DNA of 64,000 nucleotides, from assembly GCA_025617745.1 (NCBI GenBank), contig CM046864.1, forward strand, positions 25,978,199-26,042,198. The letters are read 5' to 3'. Below the pieces are notes generated by a model. It ran no database searches. It had not been told where the DNA came from and worked only from the letters and a program-made list of their open reading frames with translations. Shown here one piece after another: positions 23,901-33,403 of this stretch. This stretch comes from Heliocidaris erythrogramma (lineage: Eukaryota > Echinodermata > Echinoidea > Camarodonta > Echinometridae). Every line of letters begins with the position of its first letter. Position 1 is the first letter of the stretch. Position numbers and translations under genes: made by a program.

Positions 23901-26900
23901 AAAATTAGTATTCATATGAAATCTAAGTACTTTACTTTAGCAAGCCTATTTCAAGGCAAAATACAATAGCCATTGTGACGTCACATATCCAGTATACAAA
24001 TATTGACTGCTCATTAAAGGTTCACTAAATTAGCGAGAAAATGGGTGCTCTTTCCATGTAGATTTGCCTTCTAATCACGAATCTGCCAATCGATTGTCCA
24101 AATTATGTCTCGTTTTGGCGAAAAAGGGGGAAAAGTAGAGGTTTTGGGACCTTTCCTTAAAACTCGTGAGCTGATTGGCTAACCCCAAGTGACGTATGAA
24201 AAGTAAGAGGCACAAGATCTGCAGGCTGCAGCATATAATATTGTACACAGAATGCGGTATTTGACCCCTCTGTTCAACGGACAATTTATGAAAAAAGGAA
24301 ATTAATCAATATAATCTTAGGAGTGAATAATCATTAGCAATATATTTTCTACAAGATCAGAAAACGCTTTTGCCCAAATATACAGCTCTTGTTTTGTTTT
24401 TTAGCTTTTCTTTTGAACAATGTTCTCATCCATCTGAGCTTGCCGAACGAAAGTTTTGCATTGGTCATAAACGCGTGCACAGCCGTTTTATGCGTCTGTA
24501 TGTACAATGTCCTACACATTTTTAGTACGGCAGTGACTATGTTCCCCTCGTACATAGCGACTGGTGAACGCTTTTGTTTTGTTTATTTCACTTACGGGTT
24601 TTTTTTTTCCTTCGCTTTACATAATACGTTAGTACTGACTTAGATTTTGGCTGAATTCGAGTAACTTATATAGAGAGAGGAAAAGTGCCCGCGATTCCGA
24701 GTTGGAGGACTTTTCTGAGCCATGCAGATACGAACTCTGATTTATCAGATGATTTATCAGACCCCGAAGGCAAAGAAGCTCGAGTGGCGAGTGGCAAGGT
24801 GAAATTCGACCATAATTATTATATGTTTGAACCCCTCGCAGAATACGGTGAAGGGCCGTGGGTGAAGTTACTCCAAGGGAGCTCCAACGCGTTGGAGCTC
24901 CCTGGAGTTACGGGTAAAGTAGACCGAAAATGCTGTCTCTCGTTCGACGAACGAGTGACAGAATTTTCGGTCTACGGATGAAGCTGCTGCAGCTGCTGTC
25001 GTTGAAAAACAGATTGGAAGACTTGACTCCAAGTCTGATCGTTGGAATAGCTGAATCTTTTAGCTAGCTTATCCTTCTCTTCATGCCAAATTCGGAATAC
25101 AGGCCAGGATCCTCAAAATCATCTTCGGCAAAGTGATCGCTGCAGATTGTACTCCACTCACTTGGCCGGCCCTTGCCACTCTGCCCGCGTGAGCTTTACA
25201 TTTGCGACCCACAATTTCCGTAGATTTTCATCTTTAGGAAAATGATGTAGGCTTACACCATTTTTAGGGGTCTTGCTACAGCCCGCAACTATACACCGAT
25301 TAGCCATTATTGATGAAACTGTGTCCCCAAATCAAAGTTATTGTGAGGAATTAAACACACGAAAATACGCAATGCAAATGGTCGATGCGGTGAATATCAT
25401 GCTCGGCACCGGGCTAGGCCTGCCGGGGGCCTCCGGGCGCGCACGGTATAGGTTAGTGGAATATTTTCCCTTACTTTTCATGCGTCACAGATCACATGAT
25501 CACGATGTCGCTTCGATGGGTTTTTTTAGGGGCGGGGCTTATGACTGTGTAAATCAGCAAAAATGCACTTTTCAGATGATTATAAAATGTGACTGAATGC
25601 ATACAAAATTGTGTGATGGATATTTTTTGGCTCCTGATGACACCTTCCTACGAAAAATGGGCAATTATTTTTTTTATTTTAGTGACCCTTTAAGTTGATG
25701 GTGGAAATTATCACTCCTTCGGGGGTGTTCATACTGACCCTTCGCCTCGGGGGTGATAGAAGGGTATGAACACCTCCTTGGGAGTGATAATTTCCACCAC
25801 CATCCGATTACAGAACAGTCCATATTTGATTTGTTTTATATACCTCCTCCTTTTCATTGATTCATGAAGGTCTAGCTATAAGTCTAGCTACAGTGCCGTC
25901 ACCAGCTTTTTTCAAGGGGGGGGGGGGTGCCTTTTGGAAAAAAAGACAAAACTTACCAACTCCAATGTCAGGCGGTGGTGCTGGTGGCGCAGATGTGAGC
26001 TGTTCGACATTACACAATACTGCATATAAGATTACCCCCCCCCCCCCCCCCCCCCCCAAAGAAGAAAAAAAAATCCTTTTTTTTTTTGTCTGGAAGGGGG
26101 TGCAGTGCGAATGCACCCCCTTCCAGACCAAAAAAAGGATTTTTTACGCGTTATATCACAGGTTTTTGGCGTACTATCATTTGACGTTCAACTGATAGAA
26201 CGCCAAAACCCTCTGATGCAATGATAGATCGAGATGCGCTGTGTCATGTGATGTAGTTTTGACCAATCAGTGAATAAGAATCTATGTATGTAGACCGATC
26301 GGCAAAAGGGTCCGATAGACCGACAATAAATAGTGGATAAAATGATAAGTTGGTAAAAATAAGTGGTTAAAATAAGTGGGGCGTTATGTTTTCAGATGTT
26401 TTCAAATGTGGGGGCGGGAATACCCTCCCTCTCCCACTTGTCATGCCTGAAAATGGGGTTCCAACCAAAGAAAAAGCAAAAAAGGAAGAGGCTGAAAAGG
26501 AAAGAAGAAAAGAAAAGAAGGGAAAGAAAACAAAAATTCAAAAACTTCGCTCACTAGCATTATTAGGGTTATTTACCATTGCCCATTATATTTTCATTAT
26601 TGATATTAGTTATTAATATAATCGCCATATGTATATATATATAAACCAATGGCAATTATATTAATAATTCATATGCTTATGGAAGTTATTTGGTTTGCAT
26701 TATGAATCTCGAGCTAATGTTATATATTTCTACTAAAAGAATGTTAGCAACATAACTGAAAGGAATCGAGCAGCAAGTTGACCTAAAGGGGCTAAAGAGA
26801 TGGATTTTCAGAAATAATGGCCTGTGACAATAGTCTCTTCCCAATATGAGAACGGAAGATGCCGATAACATATTACACAGATTATGAGAACGGAATATCA

Positions 26901-29240
26901 ATACGCTAGAGTCTATTCTCAGGATACAATTTTTTTTTCCTTTTTTTTTCTCTCTCTCTCGTTCGCTCGCTTTGCTCGCTCATACAATCAAGAAACTAGG
27001 CCTAGATTGTTTCTTGCAGCAAGCACCTCTTACGTCCTGCAGCAACAAGAAGCCCGAATATCATAATATTTGGGCGGTGAGGTATCCGACTATTCTCGAA
27101 TTCCCCCCCCCCCCCAAAAAAAAAATGGTATAATTTACCCGACAGAGTCCACAGACTAAAATTCGCCACAAGGTAGTAGTATGGGTGTAGTCGGTGAACA
27201 TTAAAAAAATATAACAGGTGACATCATAGCTGGTAGGAAAATATCACCTGACAACCCTAAAAAATGGAAACGCCCCCCTCCCAAGAAGGTGGTAGGGCCT
27301 AATTGAAACAATTTCATTTTTATCGGTCAGAATCTTTTGTCAGAATCTTATCTTTGTTACCTTTAATGAAAATTCAACTATAAAGTGTGTACCCCATAAT
27401 ATTTCTTTGTTTAAAAAATAACACTTGTGTTAGAAGGGGACGCCCTTTCCTCAGCTTGCTCCACTAGAAAAAAATGCTTCGGCATGATGGGCCTCGGGGC
27501 TTTAGTGTGCACCATATAATTAGATTTCCATGTTTCAAAAAATGGTCAGCGTTCCCCATTGCCAATACATCGGTTTAGTGGCAACATTAACCGGGGGAGG
27601 GGGGGGGGGGGGCTGAGCTGCATGGGTGGACCACCCCCGCCCCACTGTGATGATGATGATGCTCTGATAAAAATACTTTTAACATGTTGAAAATGTATAA
27701 AACAAAATTTTCAAATAAGTTCCCCATTTCTTTCTTTTTTTGAGGGGGGGGGGGGGGAGGGTGGGCCTACAGACCTAGTGCATCGGTTTATTATTAAAAA
27801 CTTATTGTATCCACTTATTTTACCTTTTTTACGTTATTGTCGGTCTATCGGACCTTCTAACTATCGGACCCCTACCGAACCTTCGGACTATCGGACCCTT
27901 TTGTCGATTCGGTCTATCGAACCTTCTATCTATCGGACCTTCTGACTATCGGACCCCGTTGGACATTCGATCTATAGAACCTTCGGACTATCGGACCCTC
28001 CGCCGATTCCGGTCTATAGAACCGTCTGTCTATTGGACCCTCTCGTACATTCGGTCTATCGAACCTTCTATCTACTGGGTGTCGGTCTATCGGACCCGCT
28101 AAACTATCGGACCTTCTAGCTATAGGGCTGTAACCGCGTTGCGTATAATGTGCGCGCAAAAGTTAAAAGATGATTTAGAAAAGGTTGGGTATTTTTTAGC
28201 GGTCGATTAACTTGGAAAAGATAAATCACCCATGGCACTCTTTTATTGTATTTTTCATGTTAAATGTTGCGCGTTCAATCGCAACGATGATAATTATGTT
28301 TGATTAAATGAGAATCACCTTATCCAATTTGATACAAAGGAGCAGTCTCGGAGTTGATTTTCAACGTTTTGTGGATGCTTGAAATCAAGATAGTCAAATT
28401 ATAGCACAACCGCCTGATTTCATTTCACAGCGGCTCGCGCAGGAAGCGGTTCACATTTTGCTACGTTGAAGCTGGAGCGCGTACACCATTTTTCTTTGTT
28501 ACAGCGCATCTGATTGGTGGAAATGGACTAAAAAGAAGTGAAGCATATTCTGACTACGCTGGACTTAATTGAGCGCTAAGAGAGCTTTCAGAATACCGAT
28601 TTGGAGGTGTATTAGCGCTGAATTAGGGGATTTATGAGGAAAGTTTAAATGATAGTTTTAAGTGAGCTTTCCAAATACCACCTCTAGGGTAAAATACTTA
28701 GCCAAATGATTCAGAAAAATACCAAAGTTGCTTCAGTATTTTATTTCAGCCCAAAACTAAGTAAACTACTCATATTTAAGTATTGAATTGAATAGTAATC
28801 TGTTATTAGTAACTAATCTGCCACTGGCTATATGCTCTAAGCGAGAATTCGTCTTCGCTTGCTGATTTCTGTAGTTGATATTTCACCATATATTAACTTA
28901 CAACTGAGAGAATACCGAGTACACCCGACTCCAACATCATATGAATGCGAGCACGTCGTTGAAGCGAAATTCACATGAGGGCATCCGACAAGGGTCTCCT
29001 CATTTCCAGTACAGCCAGGATATGCCAATTGTAGCCAGACAGGACCCCATCCCATGTCGATAAATTCAATTCTTCTGCTCGTATACGCATTCCTGAAACC
29101 AAGTTGTCTACATACGATGTGTCCTTCTACGATGTCAAAATAACTGTCGCAAATCGTACCCCATTGACCATTAACAAGCACCTCTATTCTACCTTCATCA
29201 GGATTTGAGGTAGTACTCACCAAGCGTACTGGGTTTTCTT
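14746..29240 (-). CDS. multi-SRCR type I membrane receptor gene, 5'-incomplete
   Basis: Gene-level entry for six SRCR exons plus a terminal transmembrane exon, all on the minus strand. Exons (5' to 3'): 28902-29240, 22359-22688, 21210-21551, 19764-20093, 18874-19206, 17401-17730, 14746-14951. Every internal exon begins and ends in phase 1, so any subset splices in frame, as expected of domain-per-exon receptor genes. Introns are 6213, 807, 1116, 557, 1143 and 2449 bp and are largely filled by repeats. The likely role, known from the family, is recognition of microbial or modified-self ligands at the cell surface of immune cells; large SRCR families are expressed in echinoderm coelomocytes. 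The signal peptide and possibly further SRCR domains lie upstream. The exon chain is inferred from phase, order and orientation, not from transcripts. Confidence 0.8.
15554..15626 (-). ncRNA. tRNA-like module (minus) in composite element copy 1
   Basis: Minus strand contains TTAGTCCATCGGTAACG (A-box-like) and GGTTCGAGGCTC (B-box-like) with CTC in the anticodon position, most like tRNA-Glu. The acceptor ends do not pair convincingly, so it is not called a functional tRNA. Confidence 0.6.
15730..15799 (+). ncRNA. tRNA-like module (plus) in composite element copy 1
   Basis: TTAGTCTAGCGGTAATGCC (A-box-like) and GGTTCGAAGCTC (B-box-like), again CTC-like anticodon. About 80 percent similar to the minus-strand module at 15554-15626, so the two are an inverted duplication of one tRNA-derived ancestor. 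Confidence 0.6.
16098..17400. other. intron DNA, poly-C and poly-G tracts
   Basis: Lies in the intron before the TM exon. C-run at about 16282-16297 and a 27-bp G-run at 17039-17065. A short inverted pair GAGGCCCTGGCGC / GCGCCGAGGGCCTC spans about 16709-16805. No coding feature. Confidence 0.55.
17401..17730 (-). CDS. SRCR domain exon (last before TM exon)
   Basis: 330 nt, 110 codons. Acceptor CCCTCTCTACAG before 17730; donor GTAAGC at 17395-17400. Phase 1 in and out. The translation starts (E)DFTVRLAGTESSASEGRVE and has the SRCR landmarks GQWGTVC, VVCKQLGFTGA, GTGPIWLDSVEC, LNDC, TSDC and DAGVVC. Six cysteines and LGF in place of the LGC of group B place it in group A. Length and spacing match a complete domain of about 100 residues. 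It lies 2.4 kb upstream of the TM exon. The overlapping plus-strand ORFs are antisense shadows. Confidence 0.9.
18284..18447. repeat. hairpin repeat in SRCR intron
   Basis: Left arm GCAAATAATCACCTTTTGAT... with ACTATCACTTCCGCGGCGAT, right arm with ATCGCCTCGGAAGTGATAGT-like inverse and AATTATTTGC. Loop at GCTTCGCTTC. A small palindromic MITE without coding. Confidence 0.65.
18874..19206 (-). CDS. SRCR domain exon
   Basis: 333 nt, 111 codons, phase 1-1. Acceptor TTTAATAACCAG before 19206; donor GTAAGA at 18868-18873. The domain opens (x)DYILRLSGAGSLAYAGRVE, then shows NQWGTICDDSW, VVCRRLGF, GSGPIWINEVSC, SLEMC, NTGC and DASVIC. All six group A cysteines are present and the domain is complete. 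The neighbouring exons on both sides are also SRCR, with introns of 557 bp (upstream) and 1143 bp (downstream). Confidence 0.9.
19764..20093 (-). CDS. SRCR domain exon with a GC donor
   Basis: 330 nt, 110 codons, phase 1-1. Acceptor TTCTGTCGACCAG before 20093. The expected phase-1 boundary falls at CATG followed by GCAAGT (19758-19763), which is a GC-AG type donor with otherwise consensus bases. A GT alternative, TGCA followed by GTACGG, lies 15 nt upstream in the same phase but would remove residues present in the sister exons. Landmarks: GQWGTICDAGW, VACRQLGFSGA, GTGVIWMKDVDC, YLASC, TGDC and DAGAVC. Six group A cysteines, complete domain. Confidence 0.87.
20399..20440. repeat. GGAAA-type simple repeat
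   Basis: Short array of AAAGG/AAAAGG units in the intron upstream of the 19.8-kb exon. Confidence 0.7.
20670..20770 (-). mobile_element. possible Penelope-like element tail
   Basis: The minus strand reads CTGACGATGATCAG followed by TTCTAAACGCGTCGAG, a layout resembling the conserved tail of Penelope-like elements (compare 46572-46602). No coding part is visible nearby. Confidence 0.3.
20915..20972. repeat. paired poly-G and poly-C tracts
   Basis: G-run (about 17) followed 18 bp later by a C-run (about 15), able to form a G:C hairpin, in an intron. Part of the poly-G interspersed family. Confidence 0.8.
21210..21551 (-). CDS. SRCR domain exon
   Basis: 342 nt, 114 codons, phase 1-1. Acceptor ATATCTTATCAAG before 21551; donor GTAAGT at 21204-21209. 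It opens (x)DMSIRLVGSDSSILAGRVE and continues GQWGTICGESF, VVCKQLGFDGA, GSGEVWLENPEC, LDEC, STSC and VSVRC, so six cysteines are present. It is slightly longer than its neighbours because of a loop before the fifth cysteine (PGFGTVSTSC). The upstream intron of 807 bp is about two thirds foldback repeat. Confidence 0.9.
21754..22303. mobile_element. TTAA-flanked foldback element in SRCR intron
   Basis: TTAA at 21750-21753 and 22304-22307. Arms AGGCCAAGTCCACCTCAATA and inverse, each about 260 bp and nearly identical, meeting near 22030. No coding capacity. It makes up 550 of the 807 bp of the intron between the 22.4-kb and 21.2-kb exons. Confidence 0.9.
22359..22688 (-). CDS. SRCR domain exon
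   Basis: 330 nt, 110 codons, phase 1-1. Acceptor TTCTATCAAAG before 22688; donor GTTTGT at 22353-22358, a weak site shared in form with the exon at 62227. It opens DQYSIRLAGRGSSASEGRVE (first residue split), then GRWGMVC, GVVCKQLGFTGPS, GSGIIWLDDVRC, LASC, TNNC and AGVVC. Six group A cysteines are present. The run ANIGQYGSGSG is shared with the 62.2-kb exon, making these two the closest paralogues in the window. Confidence 0.88.
22689..23358. other. intron DNA, no feature recognised
   Basis: AT-rich intron sequence upstream of the 22.4-kb exon with ATT/AATG-rich microsatellite-like stretches near 22900-23030. Confidence 0.5.
23363..23685. mobile_element. TTAA-flanked MITE, copy 1
   Basis: TTAA at 23359-23362 and 23686-23689. 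Ends AGGGAGCGACAAGTCACAAT and inverse of GATTACGACTTGCCACCT. Very similar to 47631-47957 over its full length. The open frames through it are not conserved coding. Confidence 0.88.
24018..25689 (-). mobile_element. Kolobok-like DNA transposon, THAP-bearing, copy A
   Basis: TTAA at 24014-24017 and 25690-25693. Terminal inverted repeats AGGTTCACTAAATTAG (left) and AGGGTCACTAAAATAA (right, read inward). A THAP-type zinc-finger reading frame lies on the minus strand near 25036-25307. TTAA duplications together with a THAP domain are characteristic of the Kolobok superfamily. At 1.67 kb it lacks room for the catalytic part and none is seen, so it is non-autonomous. Copy B, in the opposite orientation, is at 60005-61655. 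A long inverted repeat with GGGAGCTCCAACGCGTTGGA is internal. Confidence 0.8.
25158..25307 (-). pseudogene. THAP zinc-finger fragment of copy A
   Basis: ATG at 25305-25307 opens MANRCIVAGCSKTPKNGVSL, then HHFPKDENLRKLWVA and TRAEWQGPAK, matching the C-x4-C and W-anchored first half of a THAP domain. The frame closes at TGA (25158-25160). The remaining half (WSTICSDHFAEDDFEDP, with the C-x2-H pair) is in another frame after a 4-nt offset, and an in-frame TAG precedes the AIPTI motif that corresponds to AVPTIF. Copy B has the same two defects. Confidence 0.8.
25694..25806. repeat. hairpin repeat abutting the Kolobok copy
   Basis: Arms GATGGTGGAAATTATCACTC and the inverse (GAGTGATAATTTCCACCACC) around a centre with GGGTGTTCATAC and TATGAACACC. 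About 110 bp, directly after the TTAA of 24018-25689. Confidence 0.8.
25807..26290. repeat. poly-G/C repeat block
   Basis: G-run at about 25917-25927, C-run at 26035-26057, followed by an inverted pair GGAAGGGGGTGCAGTGCGA / GCACCCCCTTCC at about 26092-26127. No gene. Confidence 0.65.
26291..28130. mobile_element. foldback element with CGGTCTATCGGACC satellite
   Basis: The left end (GGTCCGATAGACCGACAATA at about 26309) is the inverse of 27836-27856 and the right part is an array (27838-28130) of CGGTCTATCGGACC-like units separated by CTTCTAACT-type spacers. The region between includes a purine tract, poly-C/G runs at about 27104, 27600 and 27746, and no gene. The minus ORF over the array (27926-28159) is only translated repeat. 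Confidence 0.65.
28131..28901. other. intron DNA, no feature recognised
   Basis: Sequence flanking the 28.9-kb exon, moderately AT-rich, no repeat family recognised. Confidence 0.5.
28902..29240 (-). CDS. SRCR domain exon, most 5' of the clustered set
   Basis: 339 nt, 113 codons, phase 1-1. Acceptor CTTTTCGCAG before 29240; donor GTAAGT at 28896-28901. It opens (x)ENPVRLVSTTSNPDEGRIE and continues GQWGTICDSYF, HIVCRQLGFRNA, WGPVWLQLAYPGC, LVGC, STTC and VGVGC. Six cysteines are kept, but the acidic and aromatic surface residues differ from the other exons (GSGxIWLD is replaced by GWGPVWLQ), so this is a diverged domain. It is separated from the next exon by a 6.2-kb repeat-filled intron. Confidence 0.88.
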
Positions 29241-29331
29241 CTGCGAAAAGAAAAGAAAAAAAAAATGATGGAAACAAAATTTCATAAAAATGCGAAAGTC
29301 CCAAGATCCCGGCATGGTTGTGCGTAACCTA

Positions 29332-29688
29332 GGGGCTGGTCACACTTGTCCGATAACGATAACGGTAAGGATAACGATAAATCTTTGCCAAATCGCCCAA
29401 GCATTGTTGATGCATGTTATGTGGAAAATGAATAGGAATTAATTGTGGTAGGTCAGACTTCTCCGATATTATGGTAACAACTCTCCGATTTTCGTCTAAG
29501 TGGAATCGCTCGGCCACCAATTTTTTCAGGACCAAGCTCACCGATATTTTCTGAGAGCCAACTGTTTTCGCTCCTTCGAGGGTACGTTAGTTCAGAAAAT
29601 CATGTGAACTGTTTTACAGTGCTTGTCGTACTCGGTTGACTTGATTGCGCACACATTATCGTTATCACACAAAATGTGACCAGCCCTT
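29332..29688. mobile_element. MITE with GGGCTGGTCACA termini
   Basis: Left GGGCTGGTCACACTTGTCCG, right inverse (ATGTGACCAGCCC), followed by TTAA on the right and a degraded CTAG on the left. Subterminal GATAACGATAACGGTAAGGA pairs with TTATCGTTATC. Possibly another TTAA-type element. Confidence 0.7.
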
Positions 29689-30967
29689 AAGTCGATCATA
29701 ATTAGCCCTTTTCAATTGATATGGAACGGCCGATTATCCCCCTATGTCGATCCTCCCACCAATTTTATGCGTTGAATATGACAACTATTTGAAATCTAGA
29801 AACTCCTTGTGATGTGTAGAAGCTTATACGATGTCGCAATGGGAGTTTTGATTTTTAACCTCGTTTTTAACATAGATTGCTGAAAAATAACAACACCAAC
29901 GCCCTCACATGCAGGTTTGACCTTGCCCTTGCGGTATGTTCACTGAAAACTTGCGCAACTAATCCACTACTTCGAACGTACCCTTAATCCTAAGTCACAC
30001 ATAAGTGGAGACAGGTCGCAACCAGCGTCAATCAGTTGGTTGTCAGTGGACCTCGCAGAAAGTTTTTTTTTGTTATTGTTGTTGCAGTCTTTAAGAGGTT
30101 GTCATTGACCGGCAACTGGGTGCTTGAGGGTTTTCGTTCGGCAATTGGTCGGCAGAAAGTTTTTTTTATTTTCATTTTTTAAAGAAAACACACACATACA
30201 CACACACACACAAACACCCTCGTTGATAATCATATATGCGAAACACATGCTAAATGTATCCTACATTAAAAGAGCAATGTAGATAAAATGCCTTCTTCCT
30301 CAAGAACATTTTCTTTTCAGGGGGATTATGGCTGCCTTATATTGGTCTTGGGAGGACCGACGGATTGACTTTTCCGTACTACCCTCCCGTCACCACCAGC
30401 GCGAGGGGAGACGGGAGTAATCCTATGCGTATTCACATCATAGTGGACAAATTTTCGAAGGAAATTTGGGTTGGTTTGGTTGTGGGGGATAGGCTCCTTC
30501 TTTACACCGTGGCAACCGATATTACTAAGTGACGTGATCTCCTACACCTCCCCTCCCCCGAATGATGTCTACAGATCGGTTAAGTCTGTCATAAGGGAAT
30601 GAATAATATATTTGAGGCGATATACAATAACATGTTTCCAACGGTATGAAGGCCATTTTCCCCGTTCATGTCAATTTAGTTGTTGATAATAGGAATGACT
30701 TATTCGACAGCCACCGAAGTGTGCGGTTACGTAAACCCTAACCCCAAGCCTAACCCTATATATTGTTTTCATTTCGGGAGGCTGTCGTAAAAGAAAGTTT
30801 ACCCTAGTATATGCTTCCATGATATTAGTAAAAAGTAGAAATATCCCCTATTTATACCATTAACGGCGCTTTTATATCTTGCTTGGTATTTTACATCCTA
30901 TGCTTATCAGTCTCTGAATTTGATACCCTTTTTCTTGATTTTTGCTTTTTTGATACCTTAAAGATAA
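29689..30967. other. no gene; short CA repeat
   Basis: A (CA)n tract at about 30188-30212. CCCTAACCCCAAGCCTAACCC near 30737 is too short to be telomeric. Nothing else recognised. Confidence 0.5.
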
Positions 30968-31553
30968 AGGGCAATCCAACCTTGGTTATAACATGATTTG
31001 TGTGAAAGCAGAAAAATATGAAAAATAGGATGGTGAAAGTTTGAAAGAAATCGGACAAGGACTAAGCGAGTTATAGATGTTTGAAAAATGAGATCACTAC
31101 ATCTATGCGAATCTCAAATTGGCAATTTGGTGAGTCGATTGTGACATTTTTTGTGGACAACTCTCCCGTTCGTCGTACACAAATATAATTAATTTGCGGT
31201 TTTCTTCCAGGCGCTTTTACTATCGGGGCAGTACTCAAAATATATTGCAGATAGCATATGAGCATATTATGAGGTCCTCATGAAAGAAAAATATCCTACT
31301 GAGTAAAACATTTTGAAAAAAGTGACATTTTAGTCATTTTGTGTGTTGGAGCGAATGGAGGAGTTGTCCATATCTACATCACAGTGACATTACCTATTCG
31401 GCCAATTTGAAATTTCCGTAGTATAGTGATTACTACTTTCAAAAATTCATATCTTTCTTATTGCTTGTCCGATTTAGTTCAAACTTTCATCAATCTGCTT
31501 TTCTAGTTTTTCCTCTTTCTTTCCAAGCAACTTGCTATTAAGGTTGGATTTCC
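30968..31553. mobile_element. foldback MITE
   Basis: Ends TAAAGGGCAATCCAACCTT and inverse of AAGGTTGGATTTCCCTTTAA. Inner arms GAAAGTTTGAAAGAAATCGG and CCGATTTAGTTCAAACTTTC pair. TTAA is intact on the right and reads ATAA on the left, so a degraded TTAA element is likely. Confidence 0.75.
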
Positions 31554-32217
31554 CTTTAAACGCGTAACCCGGGTTATGCGCCTATTGCCGAAAAGGTAAA
31601 ACATAGAGTTACATACACACTAAACTGTGTGTATGCAATGAGTTATAACTCGTTGGTGTATGTAACCATGAAGCTTCAAATGCTGTAACCATATGCTTGA
31701 AACATAGTACCTGTACAGGTGCGAACGAATAACACGTGTGTTGCGTCGTATATATTGAAGCCATGTGGATATGGCCTTGGAGTATACACGTCACGCTGTT
31801 CTTTGACAATACACCAATTGAGGTTTCTCCCCTTCACAGGTAAAGGGTATGGGTTGGGCATGAAGCTACAAACCAGCTTCATGGGTTGGCAGAATTATTA
31901 CTCCCTCCGGAAATTTAATGTTTAGAAATGAATTTATGATATATGGACTGCACGCCAGCCATTAAAAAGTCACTCCCAACCCTCTAAGAACCCTTCCCCG
32001 CCCGTGGGTACCAAAAGGTGGGGACCGAACGGGCCAGGTGAGGCGCCTATTCGAACCAATAAAAAAAAAGGCCCCAAATCCTTAGCGCAATATCTATATA
32101 TATATATATTGGAGAATCCTTTGCTCCCCCTATCAGGGGTCAGACAATGTTGGGAAACTTTGGGTGTCCATATTTGTATATTATAGATAAGTGTTTAATC
32201 CAAAAGGAAACTAAAGC
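31554..32217. other. no gene recognised
   Basis: Contains a small palindrome near 31605-31665 (GTTACATACACAC / GTGTATGTAAC) and a short (TA)n at about 32093. ORFs here overlap one another on both strands without motifs. Confidence 0.5.
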
Positions 32218-32634
32218 CCGGCGCACATTGCCCGATCTGACTACGATGCGATTTTGGGAAAAGTTGTTATAACACTTAATATGAACCTTCAAACATGTAA
32301 AATCTTCGTGATCAAAGTTCCAAATAGTAGTATGAATACTAAAATCGAAATTCCGGTCTAGTGCGAGCCCCCGTGTAGGAATAAAAGTGAATTTAATTCC
32401 AAATCGTAGTGACGTCATACCAATCTTCCGATCGACTAAGATTTGAAGCCGATTTGGCCCTTACCCTAAACCAGAAGAACTCCAGTTAACCAAAATTTCG
32501 ATATTAGTATTCGTATCATTATTCCGAACTTCAAATAAGATAATTTCACTTTTTTAAACTTTCACATTTAATGCAAACTGCAGTTTGTTCGAAAATCGGG
32601 TCGCAGTCGGGTCGTATAGTGTGCTCCGGGCTTA
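32218..32634. mobile_element. MITE with GCCCGGNGCACA termini
   Basis: Left AGCCCGGCGCACATTGCCCG, right inverse of AAGCCCGGAGCACACTATAC. TAA is found on both sides, compatible with a 3-bp duplication of Harbinger type or a degraded TTAA. Related to 9703-10111. Confidence 0.72.
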
Positions 32635-33237
32635 ATGGATACTGTTTTTCATGTAATTTTCTCACACTGAATGTGTGAGGGGAATACGAGATAGAAGCAA
32701 ACGATAAAACAAATGTTTAATTGGTTTAGGACAAATTCTACAGTATATTTACAAGAAACATATAGTACACCTGATATGGAGAAGAAATAGCATTAAGGAC
32801 GTTCCCTAGTTATGTTTGTGCGCACCTCAGCTGCGCATCCTGGCTGGTTGTGTTACGTCATCACAACACCGGGAGAGTATTGCGCGCAGTTAAGACAATG
32901 TATACGCACATTTAACACAATGCTTAATAATGGGTACGCAAGAGTGCACAGTAAGAAGAACCCGGTAATAGATGAAATCAATAATTCTGTACCTGCGAAA
33001 TCTATACCAAAAATTAAATAGCTTGAGCTGAAAGATAACATTCGATGCCCCTTATCAATTTTCAAATAGGCAAAGTTAGTCGTATAGGAAAAAAAAAATA
33101 AAGATGGATGTCCTTTGGAATTCATAGTCATGGTCATTTACCTCCCACTTTTTTGTACACTAATTTAACACAAAAAGATAGCTGGAGAAAGAAATTCAAA
33201 TAATTATATGCCGAAGAATCATTTGTCTATGACCAGG

Positions 33238-33403
33238 TGGGTGTTTCATAAAGCTGTTCGTAGGTTACGCACGACTTTACGCACGACTGGTGATCAGTTC
33301 TTGTGCTAAATGATTGAGAATCTGATTAGTATAGCACCCAAGAGGACGTTCCAGTCGTTCGTAAAGTCATTCGTAACTTTACGAACAGCTTTATGAAACA
33401 CCC
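33238..33403. mobile_element. palindromic MITE
   Basis: GGGTGTTTCATAAAGCTGTT at the left and its inverse (AACAGCTTTATGAAACACCC) at the right. Inner arms with CGTAAAGT / ACTTTACG. Nested in the 32.8-36.9 kb element. Confidence 0.82.

Noticed and set aside
24349-24643. ORFs repeated at 61128-61325 (DEGNIVTAVLKMC type)
   Set aside because: Part of the AT-rich tail of the Kolobok-like copies. The frames differ between copies by small indels and no motif is seen, so coding is not supported.
27926-28159. Arg/Pro-rich 77-codon ORF
   Set aside because: Translation of the CGGTCTATCGGACC array.
30733-30760. Telomere-like CCCTAA words
   Set aside because: Only two or three imperfect units; too short for an interstitial telomeric tract.
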